Positions 21,944 through 28,703 of a stretch of 28,703 bases of DNA are shown here, in pieces; position 1 is the stretch's first letter; every line of letters starts with the position of its first letter. The stretch is taken from positions 1-28,703 of the IMG/VR virus record IMGVR_UViG_3300047457_000075; one strand, given 5' to 3'. The stretch is from a virus. Under the pieces are notes generated by a model. It ran no database searches and had not been told where the DNA came from. It saw only the letters and a list, made by a program, of their open reading frames with translations. The position numbers were made by a program, and so were the translations under genes.

Positions 21944-22306
21944 TTATTGCTCCATCAAAACCCAAGAGGTTGTTGGTTCGTCCCAGTAGTATGCTTTGCC
22001 ATCCTGCGGGTATGGTACTGGGGCATCCCAGCGGCAAGTGGTTTCATCCAGTACCCATGAGGGATACGGTTTTGGCGAGATAAAGGCATCGCGGCCTGCA
22101 TCGTAAGTAAACCCCACGCCTGCGTAGTTTTTACGCATATTGCCGTTATAAGACGTTTGAACCCAATTGGTGCCGGGGAAAAGCGATTGGCAAAACGCAA
22201 TGCCTTTTGCTTCTGATTCAACGCCGTTATCAAGCAGTTCGTTGTTGTGAACAACAATAACTTGAAGCACTACGTTGTTTTGGTCAATTTGTGCAAAGTG
22301 CGCCAT
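21944..22306 (-). CDS. MAHFAQID-type conserved phage protein, 120 aa
   Basis: ATG 22306 has the strong site GAGGTAAT. The protein begins MAHFAQIDQNNVVLQVIVVH and continues with GIAFCQSLFPGTNWVQTSYN, KNYAGVGFTYDAGRDAFISP, WVLDETTCRWDAPVPYP and a WDEPTTSWVLM end. This type is familiar to me from marine and freshwater phages, including T4-like cyanophages, where it lies among tail-fibre genes; its function is not established. It is a soluble protein with several aromatic residues and two Cys. The stop is followed at once by the ATG of the next gene. It may be a small tail component or a fibre accessory. Confidence 0.8.
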   Translation of the reverse strand: MAHFAQIDQNNVVLQVIVVHNNELLDNGVESEAKGIAFCQSLFPGTNWVQTSYNGNMRKNYAGVGFTYDAGRDAFISPKPYPSWVLDETTCRWDAPVPYPQDGKAYYWDEPTTSWVLMEQ

Positions 22307-22314
22307 TTATTACC

Positions 22315-23163
22315 TCAGAACGTAATGGAGCCGGAACCAGTCCAGCGATAAATTCGATAGCCGCCAGACACCGTTATTGTGGGAGAACCAGTAGTTGCAG
22401 TTGCGGCTGCAAATGTGTCGGCGTAACGAATTATGACAATGCCAGAGCCACCATTTCCACCAGACAACCCAGAAGCGTTGTGACCACATCCGCCACCACC
22501 AGAACCAGTGTTAGCGGTAGCGTTTGAACCAGCGTTACCGCTAGTTCCACCAAGACCCGCACCACCAGAAACAGTACCGCGATTAGACGAACAGCCGCCG
22601 CCGCCGCCACCCGAATAATCTGTGCTGGAACCTGAAATAGAAGAGGTAAACGCAGCGCCGCCATTTCCTCCCCCACTTGCAGCAGTTCCATTGCCGCCAG
22701 CACCACTTTTCCCGCCGCCGCCTCCAGCGCCATAAAATGGACTGCCGTCTTGTCCGCTGCCGCCAGCGCTTCCTTCGCCAGATGTCCCCGCAGCACCGGA
22801 TCGGTTTGCTTGGGTTCCACCACCACCACCAGAGCCGCCCGTCTGTGGAGCGACCGCGCCGGGGCTACCACCACCACCACCTCCGCCAGTCGTGGAAATC
22901 AAACCAAAAACTGAAGCATTTCCAGAAGAACCAGAACCACTGGTCACCCCAGCACCGCCACTACCAATCGTAACAGTGATTGGCGATCCAGCCGTGACTG
23001 CATAGCCTGTAGCTGTTTTGAGGCCACCAGCGCCACCACCGCCACCAGAGTCGCCTCCGCTACCGCCGCCACCACCACCCCCTGCGGCAACAAGATATTC
23101 AATAGTAGGCGTAATACCGCCTCCGTAACTACCGCCAGCAAGAGCAGCCAAAATCCCGGTCAC
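22315..23163 (-). CDS. Glycine-rich adhesin, 282 aa
   Basis: I choose GTG 23163, which makes a GTGA overlap with the upstream stop and has GGGGAA just in front; an ATG eight codons earlier (23187) is possible. After MTGILAALAGG and an EYLVAAGGGGGGG start, long polyglycine runs with Ser, Ala and Asn cover much of residues 25-230, interrupted by short variable segments such as FGLISTTGGG and GAAGTSGEGSAGGS. The C-terminus, GSGIVIIRYADTF then YRIYRWTGSGSITF, is a typical end of phage glycine-rich fibre proteins (Gly_rich type, memory). By analogy with gp38-type adhesins, the loops between polyglycine runs may bind receptors. This is inference. Confidence 0.82.
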   Translation of the reverse strand: MTGILAALAGGSYGGGITPTIEYLVAAGGGGGGGSGGDSGGGGGAGGLKTATGYAVTAGSPITVTIGSGGAGVTSGSGSSGNASVFGLISTTGGGGGGGSPGAVAPQTGGSGGGGGTQANRSGAAGTSGEGSAGGSGQDGSPFYGAGGGGGKSGAGGNGTAASGGGNGGAAFTSSISGSSTDYSGGGGGGCSSNRGTVSGGAGLGGTSGNAGSNATANTGSGGGGCGHNASGLSGGNGGSGIVIIRYADTFAAATATTGSPTITVSGGYRIYRWTGSGSITF

Positions 23164-23648
23164 GTCACATTCCCCGAAATGATGCAAACCGTGCCGCTCA
23201 GGAACACAATGTTTGCCAATCCGCGAGTAGCCAAAGTAACCGTAGCCTTATCTGCGTCCGTTCCCGCAATATAGGCCGTCGTAATCGTGCAGGTAATCGT
23301 GATATTCCCCGTCGTATTGTTGGCAATTACCACAACATCGCCCTCCGAAAAGGTAGCATCGGGGATGGTGATTGAGCCGCCTGAGCCAACCTGAACGTAT
23401 TTGCCGACATCTGCCGTGGTCAGGGTATAACTGCCCGTTTGCGTGCCAACCGCCGGGAGGTTTAGATACCCAAGAGTTGCAGCCGTAGCTGGGACAGTAA
23501 CCGTGACGTTGCTTGCAATTGAAGCCGGGGCAGACAGTTCAACGTAGTTCGTACCGTTGTCGGTATCCTCTGCCAGCCGCACTCGGCCTTGGGTGGTGGA
23601 CGTGCCGTCAAGCGTAATCAGGCCGTCGCCGTTAATCGTTGCTGCCAT
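23160..23648 (-). CDS. Beta-rich tail appendage protein, 162 aa
   Basis: ATG 23648 follows GAGTAAG. The protein starts MAATINGDGLITLDGTSTTQ and has blocks ELSAPASIASNVTVTVPATA, GSYTLTTADVGKYVQVGSGG and SITIPDATFSEGDVVVIANN. The SYTLT..D.GK block is a frequent beta domain in phage fibre proteins. There are no membrane, signal or enzyme motifs. The stop overlaps the GTG start proposed for the glycine-rich adhesin, so the pair is translated together and may form one fibre, this gene supplying the base and the next the tip. This split is an inference from order only. Confidence 0.76.
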   Translation of the reverse strand: MAATINGDGLITLDGTSTTQGRVRLAEDTDNGTNYVELSAPASIASNVTVTVPATAATLGYLNLPAVGTQTGSYTLTTADVGKYVQVGSGGSITIPDATFSEGDVVVIANNTTGNITITCTITTAYIAGTDADKATVTLATRGLANIVFLSGTVCIISGNVT

Positions 23649-23651
23649 GTC

Positions 23652-24107
23652 TTACTCCGGTGCTACCCAGTTAGGGTCGTTAGGCCACTGCACAGTCCAC
23701 GGGAAACCAGCCTGTGCTGGTACATCCCGCAGCGCTTGGCGATATGCAGCCCATTTGCTGCTGATATTTTCAGGGATGTCCTTACCCTGTGTCCAATCTG
23801 TTTGGGCAAGTTTTTCGTTGCGCTGGGCGCGAACATTAGCCGCCTCGCTTGCCGTATCCGCAGCCACTTCCTCGGGCGTCTTGGCCTCTACCGCTACGGT
23901 GTAGACCGTGTTGCCTTCAATGTACGGCGCAGCAGGCACAAGTTTCTGGGTCTTGTCGTGGGCTTTCCAGACAGTCACACCCATGCAGCCATTAGCCGCA
24001 AGGAAGTCAGCATCCGGGCCGTTGGGCGGGAAACTGACGTTGGGGAACATCTCACGGTAGTCCGCAACCTTTGCTACGGCACCGTTTTCAATCTTTGCAA
24101 TTAGCAT
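23652..24107 (-). CDS. Tail assembly chaperone-like protein (copy 1)
   Basis: ATG 24107 follows AGGAG. The N-terminal part, MLIAKIENGAVAKVADYREM, then GPDADFLAANGCMGVTVWKA and PYIEGNTVYTVAVE, differs from the other copy. Residues 93-151 carry the conserved block NVRAQRNEKLAQTDWTQGKD and KWAAYRQALRDVPAQAGFPW, with a WP motif near the end. The 19 residues WAAYRQALRDVPAQAGFPW are identical to the other copy, although the DNA differs at many codons, so the copies are not a recent duplication. It follows the three-LamG protein directly, which is the probable client. Confidence 0.83.
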   Translation of the reverse strand: MLIAKIENGAVAKVADYREMFPNVSFPPNGPDADFLAANGCMGVTVWKAHDKTQKLVPAAPYIEGNTVYTVAVEAKTPEEVAADTASEAANVRAQRNEKLAQTDWTQGKDIPENISSKWAAYRQALRDVPAQAGFPWTVQWPNDPNWVAPE

Positions 24108-24115
24108 GGTTGCTC

Positions 24116-26107
24116 CTAGGTATTTGGGAAGGCCGATGTAGGGGGCGTAAACGATGAGGTATAGCGTGCGTAGCCTTTGGTGATGCGGAGATCGTCAATG
24201 TAGCCGTTGAAGTCGTTGGTGATGGTTTGGGTGCGCCCGATCTGCATCCCTAGAGCGCCCGTGTCTGTAGCCGTTCCCACGGTCGCATCTGACCCGACCT
24301 TGCTGCCATCTACAAACATCCTTACCGTGTTGCCCGAGCGCGTGATGGCAACGTGATACCAGACGCTAGTAGAGAATGAGTAAGTGCGGTCAACCGAGAT
24401 TGATCCGTCGCCACCCCAAAGACGGATAAAAGTAGTATCTAAACGAACAAACCACCCGTTGTTGTTTTCGTAACTGCTGACGATTCCCATGTTGGCCTGC
24501 GCTGCGCCAAGGTACATCCAGAACTCAATGGTGAAGTCGCCGTTAATCAGCCGCATCCAAGGGCTGTAAGGTGCCGTGAGGTAATCCCCCGTCCCATCAA
24601 ACGCCAGCGACCCCGTGCCGTACTTCTTCACGCTGGTGCTGATCTGCGCATTGCCGACCGTTTCAAGGTCGTTCATCATCGCGTTGTCGATGATTCCAGC
24701 GTTGGTGAAGTTGAGCAGAATCGCCGTGTTTGCGATTGCGGTCGGGGGCGATGTAGGCACAGCAAAAGAGGCGTTGTAAACCGCGCTCCCTTTAACCAGC
24801 CTGAATCCGGAGATGTACCCATAGAACGGGCCGCTGGTGGCATTGGTATAAGACCCGAAATAGTACGTAGTTGATGCACCAACCAGCGTATCGGTGTTTC
24901 CAGTGGCCGAACCAGCCGCCACCGTTGGGCTTTGCAGAACTCCATCAACAAACATCCGCACCGTGCCGGATTGACGGGTAACTGCCACGTGGCACCAACG
25001 GCTTACCGGATAAGTGTAAGAAAGCCTGAGTTCAAGCGAGCTGCTGACGAACTCAAAACGCTGGGTTGCGCTACGCCATGCAAGGTAACCCACAGAGTCG
25101 CCTGAATAGATGGTAGTAACACCGCCTTGATTGGTGAGGTAAATCCAAGCCTCAACACAATAGTCATCCGCACTTCCGACGTTGTTCGCCGTCACAACCG
25201 GCGTACTAAGGCTATCCCCCGTCCCATCAAAGTACCCGCTCCCGCCAATCGTGGCAGTAGAGTAAGCAGCAGTCGGTGCGAACGGGCTGAAGCGTTGGAC
25301 GCTCACGCCGGTGCCCGTTGTCGGAGTCAGCGTGTTGGAACTGTTGTCTCTGAATCTGTTGCTCTGGCAAGCAAGCAGCGATGTGCCGCTGATGGCAGTC
25401 AGGGGGGTGGTACTCGGAGTGAATGACCCGGTGTAAACCGCGGTGCCTTTAACCACTCGGAAGTTGCTGATGTACGCATTGCAGCCGTGATAGGCATCGC
25501 TTTGACCAGACGCCCGCCGATCCTGACCGCCAATGGTCATGTCGGTGCAAGCAATGCTGTAACTGCTAGTGCCCGAGCCAATTGATGTTCCGTCCAAGTA
25601 CAACGTCACCGTCGAGCCGCTGCGCACAACAGCGTAATGCGCCCATGTGTTGAGGCTTGCTTTACTTGACGTAGAAATAATGCCGCTGCCGTTGATGTCT
25701 ACAGTGACGCCGCCGCTTTCTTGGTAAAACTGGAATCTGGAAAGCGTGTCAACGCTGAAAAATACGTTGATCGTGCCGTTTCGAGTTGCGAGTGCTGGTT
25801 GAAAAACCCAAAACTCAACCGTGAAGTCGTCTGACAAATCCAAAACGCTGCCGGAGTCGGCATACCTTTGGTAGCCGTTAACTGTCCCATCAAAGTAGTT
25901 CGACCAGTTCGACCCATACGGGCTGAACGTACCCTGCGTCGTGTTGCCGTTGCGGGTGATGGTGAAGTTGTTGGTGCTGCTGTCTGTGAACGTATTGTTC
26001 TGGGCACCGTTCGTCCCATCACCGTGCAGCAGCATGGTGACGTACTCAAAGTTTGGATCAGTTGGCGCCACATTACCTGCTGCGGCTTGCAGGCTCTTGA
26101 TCAGCAT
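24116..26107 (-). CDS. Adhesin with three LamG/concanavalin-like domains, 663 aa
   Basis: The start is ATG 26107 in a TAATG overlap, with GGGAG upstream. Three LamG (Laminin_G_3-like) domains are visible at about 70-232, 291-452 and 503-660. Each has an FDGTGDYL-like start (YFDGTVNGYQ, GYFDGTGDSL, AFDGTGDYL), a DFTVEFW or DYCVEAW strand, a WAHYAVVRSG/WCHVAVTRQS/WYHVAITRSG strand, a VRMFVDG or VTLYLDG strand and an ISNFRVVKG, ISGFRLVKG or IDDLRITKG end. Such jelly-roll domains often bind sugars. The N-terminal 65 residues include NNFTITRNGN. A receptor-binding or tail appendage role is likely; the next gene is its presumed chaperone. Confidence 0.87.
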   Translation of the reverse strand: MLIKSLQAAAGNVAPTDPNFEYVTMLLHGDGTNGAQNNTFTDSSTNNFTITRNGNTTQGTFSPYGSNWSNYFDGTVNGYQRYADSGSVLDLSDDFTVEFWVFQPALATRNGTINVFFSVDTLSRFQFYQESGGVTVDINGSGIISTSSKASLNTWAHYAVVRSGSTVTLYLDGTSIGSGTSSYSIACTDMTIGGQDRRASGQSDAYHGCNAYISNFRVVKGTAVYTGSFTPSTTPLTAISGTSLLACQSNRFRDNSSNTLTPTTGTGVSVQRFSPFAPTAAYSTATIGGSGYFDGTGDSLSTPVVTANNVGSADDYCVEAWIYLTNQGGVTTIYSGDSVGYLAWRSATQRFEFVSSSLELRLSYTYPVSRWCHVAVTRQSGTVRMFVDGVLQSPTVAAGSATGNTDTLVGASTTYYFGSYTNATSGPFYGYISGFRLVKGSAVYNASFAVPTSPPTAIANTAILLNFTNAGIIDNAMMNDLETVGNAQISTSVKKYGTGSLAFDGTGDYLTAPYSPWMRLINGDFTIEFWMYLGAAQANMGIVSSYENNNGWFVRLDTTFIRLWGGDGSISVDRTYSFSTSVWYHVAITRSGNTVRMFVDGSKVGSDATVGTATDTGALGMQIGRTQTITNDFNGYIDDLRITKGYARYTSSFTPPTSAFPNT

Positions 26108-26565
26108 TACGCATAACTCCCGACCAACGCGCCGTACAGGGTAGTGCTTACTTTCCAGAACACCAGCGTGTTTGCCGCACTCAGAGTCGGAGCGCTATTA
26201 CCCGTTGCGGTAACCCACGTAATGGTAGGCCATGTGACGGTGTACGAAGCTCCGTTTGTCAGCATCAGGACGATGGACTGACCGGCAGACAAAGAGTCCG
26301 TAAAAGTCGGGTTTCCAGTCAGCGCACAGGTCTGGATGGTGCCGTTTGCCGGGTTCAGCGCCAAAGAGCCAGACGTGCCAAGAGCGAAAATCCCTTCCGT
26401 GACCGCCTTGGAATAGACAATATTCCCGGCAAAAGTGGCCGCTTGGCTTGTGCTGAGCGTCAGAGCGGTGGTCGTGCCGTTGGTCTGAAGTACCAGCGCA
26501 CCGGTCGTGTCTCCGGTGTTTACCAGCGCGGTTCCTGCTGTAGTTCCTGCTGCAATCGTGCTCAT
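26107..26565 (-). CDS. Beta-rich tail appendage protein, 152 aa
   Basis: ATG 26565 follows AAGGAA. The N-terminus MSTIAAGTTAGTALVNTGDT, then TGALVLQTNGTTTALTL, is related to that of the 188-aa protein at 21377-21943. The rest has LALNPANGTIQTCALTGNPT and SLSAGQSIVLMLTNGASYTV blocks followed by WPTITWVTATGNSAPTLSAA, a recurring small fibre-associated beta domain in environmental phages (memory). The protein is soluble and Thr/Ala/Ser-rich. The stop overlaps the start of the LamG gene (TAATG), so it probably supplies the base or a connector of that fibre. The exact role is unknown. Confidence 0.76.
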   Translation of the reverse strand: MSTIAAGTTAGTALVNTGDTTGALVLQTNGTTTALTLSTSQAATFAGNIVYSKAVTEGIFALGTSGSLALNPANGTIQTCALTGNPTFTDSLSAGQSIVLMLTNGASYTVTWPTITWVTATGNSAPTLSAANTLVFWKVSTTLYGALVGSYA

Positions 26566-26574
26566 GCTAATTCC

Positions 26575-27144
26575 TTACAGAACAACCCAGCGTTGGCCGG
26601 AAGATACGGTAACGCTTTGCCCCGACGACACAGTAATCGGGCCAACCGACATGGCGTTTGACCCAGAAGGCACGGTATAGCTTGCAGATACCGTCGTGTT
26701 GTTGAGCATCAAGCCATTGGTGGCAATCATTTGAGATGCCTTCAAATCCCCCGTGCTAGGCTTATAGAGCAGCTTGGCGTTGCTCGTATAAATGGTCGAG
26801 GGCGTTCCCGTCGTTGCGTTGGAGAACAGCGGGTAGAGATCACTAGCCGTACTCGTATCGTTTGATACCGCCGCGCCAGAAGTAAGGCTTACCCAAGAAA
26901 GATTTCCAGAACCATCGGTCTTGATAACCTGATTGGCCGTGCCGTCAGAGATCGGGTACTTCAGGCCAACCGGGTTATTGATCAGGTTTTTGACGCTTCC
27001 AGAGGCATTCTTGGCGTAAAGCGCCATGTCCGAATCGGCAATATTGATGGCCAACTCACCACTGGCCAGATTGCCAGAACTCGGAACCGCAGTGCTCGTC
27101 GTGCTGTGATAAAGCTGAATTGGGGTATATCCAGTCTGTGCCAT
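26575..27144 (-). CDS. Tail fibre-type protein, 189 aa
   Basis: ATG 27144 lies right after the stop of the upstream fibre gene (TAA-ATG) with GGAGGAA before it. The sequence MAQTGYTPIQLYHSTTSTAV, then NLASGELAINIADSDMALYA and GTANQVIKTDGSGNLSWVSL, is typical of phage tail-fibre proteins; the last block matches fibre repeats seen widely. The C-terminal half has SQMIATNGLMLNNTTVSASY and ends VTVSSGQRWVVL. No enzyme motif is present. It follows the longer fibre gene directly, so the two may form parts of one appendage. Confidence 0.8.
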   Translation of the reverse strand: MAQTGYTPIQLYHSTTSTAVPSSGNLASGELAINIADSDMALYAKNASGSVKNLINNPVGLKYPISDGTANQVIKTDGSGNLSWVSLTSGAAVSNDTSTASDLYPLFSNATTGTPSTIYTSNAKLLYKPSTGDLKASQMIATNGLMLNNTTVSASYTVPSGSNAMSVGPITVSSGQSVTVSSGQRWVVL

Positions 27145-28703
27145 TTAGAAGGTTCCTCCAGAGATTCCTGAGGTAATCGCATTAGTTGATGGATTGTAGG
27201 AAAGCCCCGCATCCACACCAAGCGCTTGATTGCCGGTGCTTGAAGAAGCCACAAACGGAATATAGAAGTCTGCGTTCGTGCCGGTTGACGTGACCGCTAC
27301 GTTGGTTGCATTTGTGGCGTTAGTGGCGCTTCCAACCGTAATGCCACTCGGATCAGTCCAGACAGGAGCCGTACCGTTAGACGTAAGGATGCGGCTGCTA
27401 ACACCTATCGGCAGGCGATCCAGACTGGTCGTGGTGTTGGCATAAACCAAGTCACCAACGCCATAACCAGTAATGCCCGTGCCGCCGTGCGTGGCAGCCA
27501 AAGTCCCGCCAAGCGTGATCGTCCCAGACGTGGTAACTGGGCCGCCAGAGGTCGTCAGACCGGTCGTGCCACCAGAGACATCAATTGAGGTAACCGTACC
27601 AGTTCCGGCAACATCCCAAACAAACGCAGACCCGTTCCACTTCAGGTAGTGGCCAGTAGTTACCGGCGCATCAATGAAGTTGGTGACCCCGGCTGCCGTG
27701 TTGTAGACAATTTTGTTGGCCGCACCACCAGCCACATTGGTGGCCGTTGTGGCCGACGTGGCGCTTGTAGCAGAGCCAACAGTCACCCCAGCAGGATCAG
27801 ACCACTGAGGCGCAGATCCGCTAGAGGTAAGCAGATAGCTGCTCGTACTGATAGCCAGCTTGCTCAGGGCGGTTCCTGTTGCGTAGTACAGCAGGTCGCC
27901 GGTGGTGTACGTTGTCAGCCCCGTCCCCCCATTGGGGGTGGTCACCGGGATGGTCAGGCTGAATTGGGTTCCAGAAAGCGTTAGGCCCGTTCCGGCAGAG
28001 TAGACCTGAGACGCCGCAAACTGGGTAAACGTCAGGTTGGTCGTGCCGATGATCAACGGGTTGTTCGTCGTCAGGACATACGACTCGCCCGCACCAGTAG
28101 CGCCCTCTTGCACGAAGAAGTAATCGCCCTGACCCAAACCAGAGGTGCTGTCCGGCTTGTAGGTGTTTTCAGCCGTTGCGCGGGTCAGAACCCAGTTAGT
28201 GCCCCCCGGATCAGGCGTGCCCACCGTTGTGACGGTATAGACGCCATTCTCATAGGCATTGGTCTGGTTGTAGACCAAGACTCGATTGCTGACTGACAGG
28301 GTCACCCCATCAATCTGTAGCGCAGCCTTGGTTCCCGCATTCGTGAGCGTAGCGCCCACACCAGCGTTGACTGTCCCGCTAATAGACAGGCCAGATCCGT
28401 TGGTAAGCGTCGTGATCTCCGGGCCGCTATAGCTCAGAGACAGCGCGACTTGGTTCGCCGCCGGTACTGAATAAACGTAGTACGCAGTACCAGCAACGAT
28501 GCCGTTGGAGGTGGAGGAGAAGACGATCTGGTCGTTAACCGACAGGCTCGGCGAGGTGCTAAACGTCAGCGTTGTCCCGCCAACAATATCGGTCACCGTA
28601 ACCGCTGTTCCACCCGGAGCGTAAGTTGCATTCAAAGCAACCGGCGTTTCCACCCGAACCGGAGCGTGGATCGTGATGCCAGAAGACACCGCGTCGTCCA
28701 CAT
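27145..28703 (-). CDS. Tail fibre protein, 5' end outside the window
   Basis: The frame is open to the edge of the window; the first codons visible are GTG GAC GAC, which is not a credible start, so the gene begins outside. The visible 518 residues are beta-rich. Residues 30-235 hold blocks such as VNDQIVFSSTSNGIVAGTAY and LVYNQTNAYENGVYTVT, the latter common in phage fibres. Two copies of a 66-67 residue repeat follow, at 257-323 (PNGGTGLTTYTTGDLLYYAT) and 405-470 (HGGTGITGYGVGDLVYANTT), each ending in GVTVGSAT or GITVGSAT. The C-terminus is SGISGGTF, resembling the end of the 412-aa protein. It is a tail fibre or appendage shaft; its receptor is unknown. Confidence 0.85.
   Translation of the reverse strand, partial: VDDAVSSGITIHAPVRVETPVALNATYAPGGTAVTVTDIVGGTTLTFSTSPSLSVNDQIVFSSTSNGIVAGTAYYVYSVPAANQVALSLSYSGPEITTLTNGSGLSISGTVNAGVGATLTNAGTKAALQIDGVTLSVSNRVLVYNQTNAYENGVYTVTTVGTPDPGGTNWVLTRATAENTYKPDSTSGLGQGDYFFVQEGATGAGESYVLTTNNPLIIGTTNLTFTQFAASQVYSAGTGLTLSGTQFSLTIPVTTPNGGTGLTTYTTGDLLYYATGTALSKLAISTSSYLLTSSGSAPQWSDPAGVTVGSATSATSATTATNVAGGAANKIVYNTAAGVTNFIDAPVTTGHYLKWNGSAFVWDVAGTGTVTSIDVSGGTTGLTTSGGPVTTSGTITLGGTLAATHGGTGITGYGVGDLVYANTTTSLDRLPIGVSSRILTSNGTAPVWTDPSGITVGSATNATNATNVAVTSTGTNADFYIPFVASSSTGNQALGVDAGLSYNPSTNAITSGISGGTF

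Noticed and set aside
23163-23187. ATG 23187 as start of the glycine-rich adhesin
   Set aside because: The GTG at 23163 has a better ribosome site and a GTGA overlap; the extra eight residues (MHHFGECD) look like the shadow of the previous gene's end.
1-28703. CRISPR arrays, tRNA genes, insertion sequences, integrase or attachment sites
   Set aside because: I looked for direct repeats with spacers, cloverleaf shapes, terminal inverted repeats and recombinase motifs by eye and saw none I could support.

Overview
This window is a piece of a tailed double-stranded DNA phage genome (Caudoviricetes). It is most likely an uncultured freshwater-type phage with podovirus-like features. The evidence is compact coding with ATGA, TGATG and TAATG stop/start overlaps, a large block of virion and tail-fibre genes on one strand, a lysis cassette with a GH24 endolysin and a 3-TM holin-like protein, a virion-associated lytic transglycosylase, a gp11-like adaptor candidate, and a RecB/Cas4-type exonuclease. 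Base composition is moderately GC-rich. The host cannot be read from the sequence; a Gram-negative host is plausible because of the Shine-Dalgarno usage and the lysis genes. No terminase, portal, capsid, polymerase, integrase, tRNA or CRISPR is seen here; the packaging and head genes presumably lie outside the window.

Layout. Positions 1-4252 hold a plus-strand early operon: the 3' end of an unknown gene, a G-rich degenerate pentanucleotide repeat tract (about 121-357) with no convincing gene, then small unknown phage proteins, a protein with an SSB-type acidic tail, a PD-(D/E)XK exonuclease, a 49-aa secreted six-cysteine peptide, and an HTH-tailed protein followed by two small conserved-looking proteins. 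A hairpin at 4251-4276, oriented as an intrinsic terminator for the minus strand, separates it from the convergent late operon.

Positions 4305-28703 are one minus-strand late operon, read from right to left. First come tail-fibre proteins (28703-26107). Then there are two adhesin sets: a three-LamG protein followed by a tail assembly chaperone-like gene (26107-23652), and a beta-rich protein, a glycine-rich adhesin, small accessory proteins and a large six-unit repeat adhesin, followed by a second chaperone-like gene (23648-18854). Next is the lysis region (18851-16913), a DUF5872 basic protein, the adaptor candidate, a fibre-like protein, a 758-aa structural protein carrying inserted beta modules, an 86-aa tryptophan repeat protein, and finally four large internal or ejection-type candidates ending with a lytic transglycosylase (12120-4305).

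Together the genes describe a phage with an elaborate, modular host-recognition apparatus, a multi-component lysis cassette and probable ejection proteins. The points most worth a second look are the pentamer tract, a dual-coding overlap at 1219-1400, TonB-box-like repeats inside the giant virion protein, the duplicated adhesin/chaperone arrangement, and an ABC-A'B'C' duplication in the 666-aa adhesin. Family names are from memory and sequence reading only; no database search was run.
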